Shown here piece by piece: positions 36,385 to 45,678 of a stretch of DNA of 64,000 bases. Source of the DNA: Diploptera punctata. Its lineage: Eukaryota > Arthropoda > Insecta > Blattodea > Blaberidae. How positions within the stretch are numbered: position 1 is the first letter of the stretch; each line of letters opens with the position of its first letter. Below the pieces are notes generated by a model. That model was not told the DNA's origin. It saw nothing but the letters and a program-made list of their open reading frames with translations, and did not search any database. The translations under genes and the position numbers were made by a program. The DNA is taken from assembly GCA_030220185.1 (NCBI GenBank), contig JASPKZ010007554.1:1-64000 (forward strand). Direction: 5' to 3'.

Positions 36385-38624
36385 ATAAGCAACCTCTACG
36401 GGAAGGATGTATTTCTTTCTATTCGGAAATTTGAAGAATTAAGAAAGAAAAAAGGACGCTTTCTGTGCAATTTAAGTTTTCTTCTACGGTGCAGAGACAC
36501 GGGAACTATCCCTCAATTTCTACGATGCAAACAAATCTTCAACACGACAAAGGCTAAGAGGATATATGGACGAACGGAACGGGCACTTCTTAGAGAACGA
36601 ATTCATGATACAAGACGAACCCTAGGAATGATTGATCAAGAACTTTTTTACTTACATCTGAAGATTAGCAATATTCTCAGTAAGAGAGACTGGGAGAAGG
36701 TGGACAACATCACACACCACAGCTTTTGCCGAACCATAGAGAAAAACACGGAACGACAGAAACAAAAATACATAAAAAATTATCAAGAAAACAGAAATAA
36801 CCCACCCAACTCAAGAGCGGTAGTAAATTTGACAGACCGGCAACTCAACGAAGAAGAAATATCGGTACTTGCCAAAGGAGGGAATTTTGCTGTAACACCT
36901 AAAACAGTACCTATTGAAGACATCATAGCCAATGTAGAAGCTGGAATAAGGCAGCTGCCTATTCATCAGAGTGAGGAAATAAGGGGCGAAGTGTCTCGCA
37001 TTCTCCGAAAAACCAAACCACCTGTGAGTAATTTATCATGAAAAGAAAAAGTAGCTTTACAAAATCTAAACGAAGACAAAGACATCATCGTTCTTCCTGC
37101 AGATAAAGGAAATGCCACCGTCATCATGAAAACAGAACAATACAACCAGAAAATGCAACAGCTTTTAGATCCAGAGACATACAAGATTCTTAAAACTGAT
37201 CCTACAGCAAGAGTTCTACGTAAATCCAATAAACTCATCAAGAGCTCCACACTTGATGAAGACACTAAACGAGGATTGTACAAATCAGAAGCACTGCCAC
37301 CAAGATTGTATGGATTACCAAAGATACACAAGGAAGGAACACCACTCAGACCTATTGTTTCGGCCATTGGATCACCTACATATGAACTCGCCAAGTTTCT
37401 CGCCTCACTATTGAAACCGTATATTGGAAAAACTGACACTTTTGTAAAAGACTCCACGCACCTCATAGAAAAAATAAACACTCTGAAACTCAAGCCGAAC
37501 GATAAAATACTCAGCTTCGATGTGGTTGCTTTATTTACTAAGATACCTATCCCAGACACTATGATATACTTGCAAGAACTCTTTCCCCCAGACATAGTAG
37601 CGCTGTATAACATATGCCTCACAGAATCGTATTTCCAATGGAGAGGAATATTCTACGAGCAAATAAATGGCGTGGCCATGGGAAGTCCATTAAGCCCCGT
37701 AATAGCCAATTTTTACATGGAAAAATTTGAAAAACAGGCCTTGGAGAATGCTACATTAAGACCTTCAGTTTGGCTGAGATATGTGGACGACACATTCGTC
37801 ATTTGGGAGCATGGTGAAGAAGAACTTGATAACTTCAGGCAACATTTAAATGGTATTTGTCCCAGCATCCAATTCACCCTGGAAAGAGAAGAGAACAACA
37901 GTCTACCGTTTTTGGATGTTTTAGTAATTCGAAACCAAGACATGACACTTGGACACAAGGTATACAGTAAAAAGACTCACACAGACAGATACCTACATAA
38001 GCGGTCCAACCATCATCCCAGACAAAAACGCGGAATAATTAAAACCCTGGTGGAACGAGCCAAAAGGATTTCGGAATCACAGTATCTAAAAGAAGAAATT
38101 AATCATCTCCAAGCAGCGTTTCAATCCAATGGATACAGCAAAACAGATTTTCGCCGAGCCATAAATCCCAATAAATACAAATCCGAAAACGGGAACAAGG
38201 AGGAGACAAAGTGTAAGGTGTACCTACCATATATCAAGACAATAACGGAGAGAATTGGTCGAATATTAAATAAATATAACATATCTACAACCTACACGCC
38301 AACACAAAAAATCAGCAATATACTGCGCGCAGCCAAAGATACAAGAGATCCGTTAAGTTCTGCCGGTATATATCGCATCCCTTGCAGTTGTGGACAGGTT
38401 TATATCGGCACAACAAAAAGAATGGTTACCACAAGATTGCAAGAACACAAGAGGCATTGCAGACTAAAACAAAAGGAAAAATCAGCCGTAGCGGAACACT
38501 GGATGAACAACCAAGAACATATAATAAGATTCGAAGAAAGACAGGTATTGTCCCAAACATCTCATTATTACACCAGACTGTACAGAGAAGCCATTGAAAT
38601 ATATAAACACAAAAATTCCTTTAA
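36339..38624 (+). pseudogene. Penelope-like reverse transcriptase with GIY-YIG endonuclease, interrupted
   Basis: The frame is open from about 36339 to the piggyBac insertion at 38625, apart from one TGA at 37039-37041. The upstream part (FLLRCRDTGTIPQF…) is the N-terminal region. In the part beginning at 37126, residues about 55-80 hold LPPRLYGLPKIHKEGTPLR, 183-197 hold AMGSPLSPVIANFYM, 219-222 are the catalytic YVDD and 260-265 are LPFLDV. GIY is at 414-416 and YIG at 426-428, followed by conserved Cys/His residues (C420, C422, H441, C445, H458). The protein primes on DNA nicks, often near chromosome ends in some lineages. The C-terminus resumes at 40298. One stop plus the insertion make this copy inactive. 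Confidence 0.93.
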
Positions 38625-38962
38625 CCTTTAAACGCCCAGGAGCCCATATGCTGGGTTTTAAAATGTACGTCCAATCTGCCCGCAGACCCAGCGTATGGGT
38701 TCTGAGCAGGCGGACTTGTTTGGTTGCTTGAAATTATACTGGATAATACTACTTTTGTAACATACCTTTTTTCAGGGTTATCAGATGCTTGGCAACGTGA
38801 TGTGAAGATAGCATTCGTTTATTAAATGTTTGTTTTTGTGTAATAAGCCTCGAAACAATCACCAATATTCACAAACCGACATCATACTTTTACACTTCAC
38901 TTGCACACGTTTTCTGATTCCCCGCGCCGAACACACGACAAATTAGTCTTTCTAAAGCTACC

Positions 38963-39273
38963 GACCAATGTTGACTAAAATTAACTTCAAGTCACAAAAT
39001 ATCTGTACTCAATATACTATGTCTGCCAACCAGCGAGTCATCTACAGGGTGTTCTACCAACCTGTTCCGAAAAGTCTGTGAAAAGTCTAAGTCGGAAATC
39101 TGTATGTGTTATTTTGGCCCAATGTTGACTACAGTTGACTTCAAATCACGAAATGTCTGTACTCAATATACTAGGTCTATCCAGGGAGTCGTCTACAGGG
39201 TGTTCTATCAGCCTGTTTGCAATACGTCTCTGACAAGTCTAAGTCAGAAGTCACTATGTGTTTTATTGGCACC
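38963..39273. repeat. Tandem duplication of ~155 bases inside the piggyBac-type element
   Basis: Two diverged copies share CAATGTTGACTA, TCTGTACTCAATATACTA, GTCATCTACAGGGTGTTCTA (or a close variant) and AAGTCTAAGTC. No coding content is apparent. Confidence 0.85.
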
Positions 39274-39350
39274 AGTTAAGTCAGAAAAAGAAAACCGTAT
39301 AGAATGGTTAAGTCTAACAAATCAAAACATATTTTTTTTGGTTGAGTAAA

Positions 39351-39530
39351 CAAGCTATAACGGCTGGGGGACTCGACATGCTGAGCACATGTCACCCATG
39401 CACTGGCTCGATGATCATCTACCTTTGTGATTGACACATATGAGTGTGAGGCCAGAAACTGGATGGTAGGCTCTAAGGGCCTTCTAGGCCTGTCGCACCA
39501 TGGAATTATTATTATTATTTTTTTTAGATT
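39351..39530 (+). mobile_element. SINE-2 family copy, 5'-truncated, with ATT tail
   Basis: It runs from GCTATAACGGCTGGGGGACTC through GGGCCTTCTAGGCCTGTCGCACCATGG to an (ATT)n/T-rich tail. It is the same family as the split SINE-2, in the opposite orientation. The 100-codon minus frame across it has no coding meaning. Confidence 0.8.
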
Positions 39531-40297
39531 ATTAGGCATCCCTTTTCTCTTATGTCTTACTATCCCACAACACGCCATTTCACATTAGAATAATTACGCC
39601 AAGAAAAAGGTACATTTCTTATTCTGTCATGTCAGGGGGAAGAGTACATTTTTCTTCGCTGTCAATTCTAGTTTCACGAACCCAAGACCTGACAAACGTC
39701 AGGTGTCTCACAGCTATAAGTGTCAGTTGATTGTAGCTCGTCATTGATATCTTTTGTCATTCTCACAATCCGAGAATGTCTTGTATTTCAGCGTTACGTA
39801 GTGATTTTGTACTAGACATATCATAAACTTCACTCTGAGTCACAAAACAGTGAATGAATAAGGGCTGTGGGTGGAATGTGACCTGTTTTTTTTTCTTCAA
39901 AAACTTTACTGCTTTGGGGGAAAACTGACCGGATGCAACATAATAAACAAAAGAATGAACGAGGGTGAGAATATACCTATATCTATGTATAGTTTTTCAC
40001 TTCTAACCTGATTCACAACACTCTAAAATCCCGAAAGTTATTTGCTAACTATCGTGAATTTAAAAATTTTCTCTATGATATAAAATATCACTACGGGTTT
40101 TTGCCGTGAATACCACTGATTTTACAATAATATTTAACACTTTAAACCTTGTTTCATGTTCACAGATTTTAAAATATGAGTTAATAAAATCAGCAAAGTT
40201 ATAGTCAAAAGCCAAGGAGTTTAAAAGCTAGGTGGACATTTAAACCCGGGCAGCCTGCCGCTACCTGGCCATTTAAACTTGGGCGCTTAAAGGTTAA

Positions 40298-40657
40298 CAA
40301 AAAAGAAGAAACCATGAAGATAAACAAAATCTGGATCCCGGCACTGCACAATACGACAACGAAGCCTATGACTTCTGCTAGCGACAGCCTGGACAAAACA
40401 GCACGCAACACGGACCGCGCAGAAAACCGCCTCTCCACCAGGGGCGTGCCTATAAATAGGGAGGGAGTTTCCAACGACCAGCCAGTCTGCAGCCGACTGT
40501 TGAGGAGTTTACAGAGAGCACGCAGTATCTCCTGAAGATGTCTACCGCAGCAGTAGACGAAACGTCGAGTAGAAGAACGACTGGACCACGGCCTATATGC
40601 CGGGAAAACGAACCTAATAGGGATCAAGACGCCGGCCGTGAAAGCCTACAGTTATAC
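40298..40657 (+). pseudogene. Penelope-like element, C-terminal tail of the frame and 3' pLTR end
   Basis: The reading frame continues as KKEETMKINKIWIPALHN… to …SIS and a TGA at about 40533-40535. That stop is embedded in the CTGAAGA of the hammerhead-like core. The element ends with AAGCCTACAGTTATAC. After it, ACAAAACATCTTGC (40656-40669) matches ACAAAGCATCTTGC at 35252-35265 with one difference, which brackets the whole inverted-plus-tandem structure as one insertion. Confidence 0.87.
40532..40563 (+). ncRNA. Hammerhead-ribozyme-like core (copy 2)
   Basis: CTGAAGA, stem GTCTAC/GTAGAC with a 7-base loop, GAAAC. The coding frame's TGA is the UGA of the CUGAAGA box. Equivalent cores are at 36259-36290 and, on the minus strand, near 35318-35352 and 48118-48152. 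Confidence 0.6.
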
Positions 40658-40669
40658 AAAACATCTTGC

Positions 40670-40696
40670 CTTAACCATTCATCTATGGTGCGGGAC
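40670..40696 (-). mobile_element. SINE-2, tRNA-like head (A box)
   Basis: On the minus strand: GTCCCGCACCATAGATGAAT then GGTTAAGGC, the tRNA-like 5' start and A box. Joined to 35265 across one copy of the target duplication it completes the tRNA-like head of SINE-2. Confidence 0.7.
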
Positions 40697-41157
40697 ATAA
40701 AACAAACAAACTGAATTAAATAAACATGTTCACAATTGGCTATACCAGAAATGTGAATAAATGTCACGCATTTTAACTTATGTTATCCAATAAATGATAG
40801 TGTTAGTGACTTAAAGGACAATTACAAAGTTTATAGCTGATATGTCACATGGAATAGGGCCCTATTTAAATTATATATTAGAACAAATAAAATTTAAGAT
40901 TAGACAAAATTATATAGTGTTACAAATGCACCAACAATTTAGACGAGGAAATCTGCATTTTTAACACATAATGGTCTATATACACAACACAAATATGTTC
41001 ACAGCCTTACAGCAGAGGAAGTATAGAAGACAAAAAAATGCACAATACATGATAGTGTAGTGAAAAGAAAGTGTTCATATAATTTTGTCCAATCACAATC
41101 CTAAAATTACAAGTAAAAATACAATGGGAAGTAAGTAACTCTATTAGGTCCTTCTTA
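40697..41157. other. Non-coding stretch of the Harbinger element
   Basis: AT-rich DNA with no feature I can name, between the SINE-2 head and fold-back element 2. Confidence 0.4.
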
Positions 41158-41424
41158 ATAACAAATAAGGTAAATCCGGAGTTATTCTACCTCATAACTT
41201 GTTGTGTTCTATTTGAACTAGTTTCTGTATGTAAAGTATACCATCGTCAGCTTTTCCAGAATGTTGAAATTAACATTGTCGTTCCCTCGATGTCCAGAGC
41301 TGACAACTTAAATTTCAACAGTCTGGAAAAGCTGACGATGGTATACGTGAAATATCAAAACTACTTCAAATAGAACACCAGTTATGAGGAAGGATGACTC
41401 GGTATTCACCTTACCTATTATTAA
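41158..41424. repeat. Fold-back (hairpin) element 2
   Basis: The arm 41158-41271 pairs with about 41320-41424 over roughly 105-110 bases at about 80% by eye. The best-matched core is TATACCATCGTCAGCTTTTCC and its complement around a loop of ~45 bases. It lies just beyond the end of the transposase C-terminus. Confidence 0.8.
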
Positions 41425-41504
41425 AAGTGGGCATCTATTAGAGCCCTTCTTGCTGTCAATCCATTTGGCAAATCATAAACATCATTCACAACTGGAATAG
41501 CATT

Positions 41505-41820
41505 ATTGGTGGCAGATCCTCTATTTCAGCATCGTTTGCCCTCCTCGCTATATTGTGTAACACAGTTGTTGCAACTATAACAGTCGTCGTCGTTTCAAGT
41601 TTGAGTTATAATTGAAATCAGCTCGTGTTTGTGGGTTGAGGAGAGGTGTCATTAAAATATGATGGCACGCATACCCACTGTCTTCCAGGAGAATGCCAGA
41701 CACTTCTCCTTCTTCAAATTGGCCACAGATCATGCTACGTTTGAACATACGACTGTCGTGTGCAGATCCAGGCCAGCCTGTAACGAAGTTTATGAATTCC
41801 ATAGTGAAGTTCACAATGGC
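41505..41820 (-). pseudogene. HARBI1-like transposase, third exon, with internal deletion
   Basis: The minus strand begins after a splice acceptor (TTTAATTTTCAG) at 41821. It reads AIVNFTMEFINFVTGWPGSAHDSRMF, then LLEDSGYACHHILMTPLLNP, typical of PIF/Harbinger transposases and including the second catalytic Asp (in LEDSGY). The protein then jumps from YNSNLKRRR to VATTVLHNIARRANDAE in another frame. The expected segment with the third catalytic residue (IER-FG-LK) is missing. I conclude an internal deletion of about 25-30 codons and loss of activity. It joins in phase to the exon at 44157-44440. Confidence 0.85.
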
Positions 41821-41878
41821 CTGAAAATTAAAAAAAAATCCAAGATATAAAAAGCTACTCTCAATGCAATAAATAAAT

Positions 41879-41900
41879 AAATATATATATATATATATAT
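41879..41900. repeat. (AT)n microsatellite
   Basis: A pure AT run at the edge of the hairpin 41901-42090. Confidence 0.9.
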
Positions 41901-42090
41901 ATTAATTAAATAAAAGTAAAACTTAGTTTTATTCGATTTTCATATTTATTAAGATATAATTCAGTGACAGCTGTTTCGGTACACTGTACCTTCTTCAGAC
42001 ATGTACCGAAACAGCTGTCACTGAATTATATCTTAATCAATATGAAAATTGAATGAAACTGAGTTTTATTTTTATTTAATTAATTAATAT
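41901..42090 (-). repeat. 190-base hairpin with a hammerhead-like core
   Basis: Two arms of about 80 bases (ATATAATTCAGTGACAGCTGT… and its complement) surround a short centre. On the minus strand, reading down from about 41998, the centre holds CTGAAGA, a perfect stem GGTAC-AGT-GTACC, then GAAAC and AGCTGTC. This is the hammerhead core order. It sits next to a Penelope-like 3' relic on the same strand, so it is likely an inverted pair of pLTR ends. Confidence 0.6.
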
Positions 42091-42149
42091 GGATTTTCAT
42101 CAAGTAAACACCAACTCAATTGATTATATATATATTAAAATATATATGC

Positions 42150-42529
42150 AGTCAATATGCCCATTTCACCAATTAATGTTTTAAAATGGTCAACAAGTTT
42201 CTACAGCCAAGCTGTCATCCTCAAGACCAGATATTGACTGAAGATAAAATTGATAATAAATAAATAAACAAATTCAGTTAAAAACAAACTACGTCACATG
42301 ACGCAATCATTCATAAGTAAACAATAAAACATAATAAAACTAATCCTCTTTTGTTTCAATTAAAGAAAAGAGGGCGCTGTACGGAATAGGGCCCTTGTCT
42401 TTATTCATTATTTTATCCTTATTTTTATAAATTTCCAAACTTTCAAGGACGTCAAGGAATTTGAAATCAATGACCGAACGAATCAGCCTAAGGTTACTTT
42501 TATTGATAGCATGACCGTAATCAGAAGAT

Positions 42530-42530
<1 letters not shown>
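42150..42530 (-). pseudogene. Second Penelope-like lineage: C-terminal relic and 3' region
   Basis: The minus strand from about 42525 reads SDYGHAINKSN, LRLIRSVIDFKFLDVLESLE, IYKNKDKI, then KGPIPYSALFSL. This resembles the end of GIY-YIG Penelope-like proteins (…FKFLDILESLEIYK…), and differs from the 36-38 kb copy. About 200 bases further on, near 42192-42232, lies TTGAGGA, stem GACAGC/GCTGT, GAAAC: a hammerhead core with its first C lost. Only the last ~60 codons survive. Confidence 0.7.

Positions 42531-42572
<42 letters not shown>
42531..42572. repeat. (AT)n microsatellite
   Basis: An AT run of about 40 bases with one interruption, next to the Penelope-like relic. Confidence 0.9.
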
Positions 42573-42579
<7 letters not shown>

Positions 42580-42719
42580 TTCATATTCAAAATTCTTACT
42601 ATAAACTATGCCGTTCCTGACGAAAAACTATTCATTTTTTATTCATAGCCATTACAAGCACTTAAGTTTTGTCATTGCGTTAAAATTGTGATGGTCAATT
42701 GTTTTATTGGAAGTAAATT

Positions 42720-43260
42720 TGGCGCAACTGCACTTTTACTAGCGCTTGATTTTTCAGTTATATTATTGTAAACTATAGCACTTATTTTGTATTTCTTAAC
42801 ATTATTTAATATTTTAAACTTTTTCAAACAATTTTTATAACATTATTAGACAGTTTCGAAGTATTTATTTAAATGTGCAAATCACAATTTTATGACACTG
42901 TTAGAAATATTGTGATGCTAACTGCTATTTTCTCCACAGAGTATATTACTTAGTCTATGATTTTTCTATCGCTGTTTTGGGTTATCGCTGGTTGGGTCAG
43001 CATTAGGGAGCGATAAGTAAGTGTACACCCATTTTTAGTAAACGTTTGGTAATTTTAATATTATTAATATATCATTTTAACATAGATTTGGGGATTTATT
43101 GCAAATATTGGTCATTTAAATTTCATAGCGATGGATTGTAATCGAGGATGGTAATCAATATGGTTCGATTGTGGGTTATTGGTGGCTCTCAAACTCTGGC
43201 GCATGCACACTGTTATTCTATAGGACTTTGAAAATATTTCATGCTAGTTTTTCCGTAAAT
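42720..43260 (+). repeat. Interspersed repeat, copy 2 (within a Harbinger intron)
   Basis: This is the second copy of the block at 16215-16590, in the same orientation, with an extra internal segment (about 42945-43125). It lies in the interval between transposase exons 2 and 3. Confidence 0.75.
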
Positions 43261-43299
43261 TTACTTGTACCTTAATAAAGAAAGAAAAAATAATGCTTG

Positions 43300-43369
43300 A
43301 ATTGTGACTTGAACCCTGGATCTCTGATTCTGTACATTAGTACAATACCAATTACACCATCTGAGCACC
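43300..43369 (-). other. tRNA-like sequence
   Basis: Minus strand: GGTGCTCAGATGGTGTAATTGGTA (acceptor and A box) to GGGTTCAAGTC (B box), about 70 bases. It resembles a tRNA more closely than most blocks here. The anticodon arm (around TTGTACTAATGTACAGAA) is irregular and the acceptor ends do not pair well. I treat it as a tRNA pseudogene or SINE head. Confidence 0.45.
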
Positions 43370-43520
43370 GATAAGAATGTCAACATTTCTTTCTACTTAT
43401 ACAATTCTCGTTCGTCCGAAGACCATCAATACCAACATGCCAATTGGAATCTTTTATTCAGAAGTACTTTTATTGAGAATTTATACATTACTTTTGAACG
43501 GTAAAGCTTCATACTTTGAA

Positions 43521-43606
43521 GTTTTTATTAAATTAACACTTTCCAACCTAGATTAATTAAGGAAGAGAAATTAAGGTTTGGAAAGTGTAAATTTAATAAA
43601 AACATG
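43521..43606. repeat. Short hairpin
   Basis: Arms of about 30 bases (GTTTTTATTAAATTAACACTTTCCAACC and its near complement) flank a ~25-base loop. It is MITE-like but too small to classify. Confidence 0.6.
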
Positions 43607-44156
43607 AAACAAATTAAAATATGGTTATATTTTATTTGTTATTTATGCAAAAATCTATGTTATGTTATGGGATAAATGGTGTGAGGTAGTAATCTAGAAC
43701 AATATTAACACAATACATTTTCAAAATGTTTCTCACTGATATTGGTCTACAAAATCTCCTACTTGGCACAAATTATTTAGGTAAAAAGCATCATAAATCA
43801 AGTATTCACCTAAAATGGTTCACAGATGCTGCTTGGAGGTCTGCTTTTATGTGCTATATATTTAAGACATTGCAACTAATGGCTTTATTTCAATTTTCTT
43901 ACAACACTGATCAAGGCAACTTAAGCCATGGATCACATGTCGTAGATTTACGACACGTAGAAGAACCTGAACTCTAAAAATAAGGCTTCTAAAAAAATTA
44001 GTTGGATCTTTCATTATCAGTTTTGAATTACAACTCTAATGATGTCAATTAAAGAGCGTAAGGGCCTTCTAGGCCTGTTGCGCTTGGAGAGAGGGAGTGA
44101 AATAAAATAATAATAATAACACACAAAATACTTGCTTAACTAGTTTTAGTACATAC

Positions 44157-44440
44157 CTGCCAGTTGAAGGAGAATACGCCCAATCTATTTCTGAAGATTT
44201 CAGGATATTCTCCTCCAGGATTCCTTATTTTTATATGCGTGCCATCGATCAATCCAACTACACCACGGAAACAAGCAATTCTATGAAATTCATAATGGAG
44301 ATGACGAACCTCATCTCCATTAGGGAATGTTATAAATTGTAGTTTCAATTCTGCAATAGAGGTGGATACTTTTCTGATGACAGGTGACACAGTACTTTGG
44401 CTGATGCCAGGGAGGTCTGCCACTACAAGCTGCATACTTC
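44157..44440 (-). pseudogene. HARBI1-like transposase, second exon
   Basis: Bounded on the minus strand by an acceptor (TTCTATTCACAG at 44441) and a donor (CAG/GTATGT at 44156). The translation holds LVVADLPGISQSTVSPVI, then GVVGLIDGTHIKIRNPGGE, then IFRNRLGVFSFNWQ: the HARBI1 signature with the first catalytic Asp in LIDGTH. It joins exon 3 in phase, giving FSFNWQ-AIVNF. The intron of about 2.3 kb has since gained repeats. Confidence 0.88.
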
Positions 44441-45345
44441 CTGTGAATAGAATTAATAAACAAATTGAATAAATTCACAATTGGTATGACACAATATTTA
44501 TGCCATATTAAATTTAATATTTGTCTGGCCACACCTTGTTCCTGAATCAAGGAGTTTAGCATACAATTAAATGAAGCATTATCAGATAATCTTTCATGTG
44601 CATAATTTAAAGAGTGAAGCAAATTATGGGTAAACTTTAGTATTTGACTCTCATCTATTCAATGAATAAGTTCTACAGAATCGCACTGCACATGCGCGAA
44701 TGTTTAATGTAACCTTCACCAGGTGGCAGGATATAAATGTGAAATCGAAATAACTAACCTTCTTAATAAATTCCCAAACAGTTTATGAGAAACTGACATA
44801 CATCCATTACACTCTTCCTAACCTAACAAAATAAATTGCTTGCATATTATTCAATAAACTAATCATACGTATACTAACTTGTCCCAACAAAAACACACGA
44901 AATGAAGTTAATTTCTTTAAATTAAATAATAATAATGTTAAGTATTAAAAATTAATAGAAATATTGTTTTGTTAATTTCTACTACAGTAGTTTGAATGAA
45001 GATGTTTCATTATTTGCATTTTCCTTATATAATATATATACATACACATATATATATATCGTACTATTGAATTACTAATTATTATCTAATTTTGTTCATT
45101 ATGTGACCGGAGTTAATAAAAACTTCACTTTTTTGCGTGTAATATACAAACAAAAAAAAACGATCTTGTTAATGATTATACACGAGAGTGATATTTTATT
45201 TCTCTACATGAATTATTTGTAATCGGTTTATATAGTATTTCCATACACGTTTGTAATAAACAACACTAGATTTTAAGAAGTCTCACGATGCATATTGAAG
45301 AAGTTAGAATATAATGAATCATACAGCATATATTACATGACTTAC

Positions 45346-45495
45346 CTGTATATCGGGGAATATCCTGAAAGTACAGGCGGCGACGGCGATTCGCTTGATC
45401 CCGTAGATTTTGTTCAATTTCCACATCTTCTATTAATTTCTGTGCCTCCAAACCCAAAAGATTATTCACTTTTGGAATTCCGCCATTTCTGCTGT
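45346..45495 (-). pseudogene. HARBI1-like transposase, first exon
   Basis: The minus-strand translation LLGLEAQKLIEDVEIEQNL… then RRRRLYFQD ends at a strong donor (ACAG/GTAAGT at 45345). RRRR-YF is the usual N-terminal mark of HARBI1-type proteins. Spliced to exon 2 it gives …RYTGSMQLVVADL, which skips about 70 residues normally found here. Either an exon is lost or it lies unrecognised in 44441-45345. An ATG at about 45490 is out of frame with the conserved part. Confidence 0.7.
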
Positions 45496-45678
45496 GGAGC
45501 AGAACAAAGGGAAAGACGGGAATACTGCCGACTTAGAATTTGACATTTAAAAGTGAGTAAGGCGTGGCCAAAACGAGAGTCGAGAGACGAGAGTTGGTTT
45601 CACGAATACTCTCGACGTCATAGAAAGGCGGAGACATTCACTCCGTGAGGAGAGTTGGTTTCAAGAATACCGGCCTTA

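Larger units (their letters stand above)
38625..40293. mobile_element. Non-autonomous piggyBac-type element
   Basis: The ends are CCTTTAAACGCCCAGG at 38625 and its near reverse complement, GGGCGCTTAAAGG, at 40293. TTAA lies on both sides (38621-38624, 40294-40297). CC-starting inverted repeats with a TTAA duplication are the piggyBac signature. At 1,669 bases with no transposase frame it depends on another element. It contains a ~155-base direct duplication (38963-39115 and 39119-39273) and a SINE fragment. It interrupts the Penelope-like frame, whose two halves join across one TTAA. Confidence 0.87.
15181..45675 (-). mobile_element. PIF/Harbinger-type element expanded by nested insertions
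   Basis: Both ends carry the same 27-base terminal inverted repeat, starting GGCCGGTATTCTTGAAACC (15181-15207, and reversed at 45649-45675). A second copy of the TATTCTTGAAACCAAC motif lies about 90-100 bases inside each end. A TTA flanks each side (15178-15180, 45676-45678), the usual duplication for PIF/Harbinger. HARBI1-like transposase exons on the minus strand lie just inside the right end. Subtracting later insertions leaves roughly 8 kb. I did not recognise the Myb/SANT-type partner protein that such elements usually encode. That the two ends belong to one insertion is an inference from the matching repeats, sub-repeats and TTA. Confidence 0.72.
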
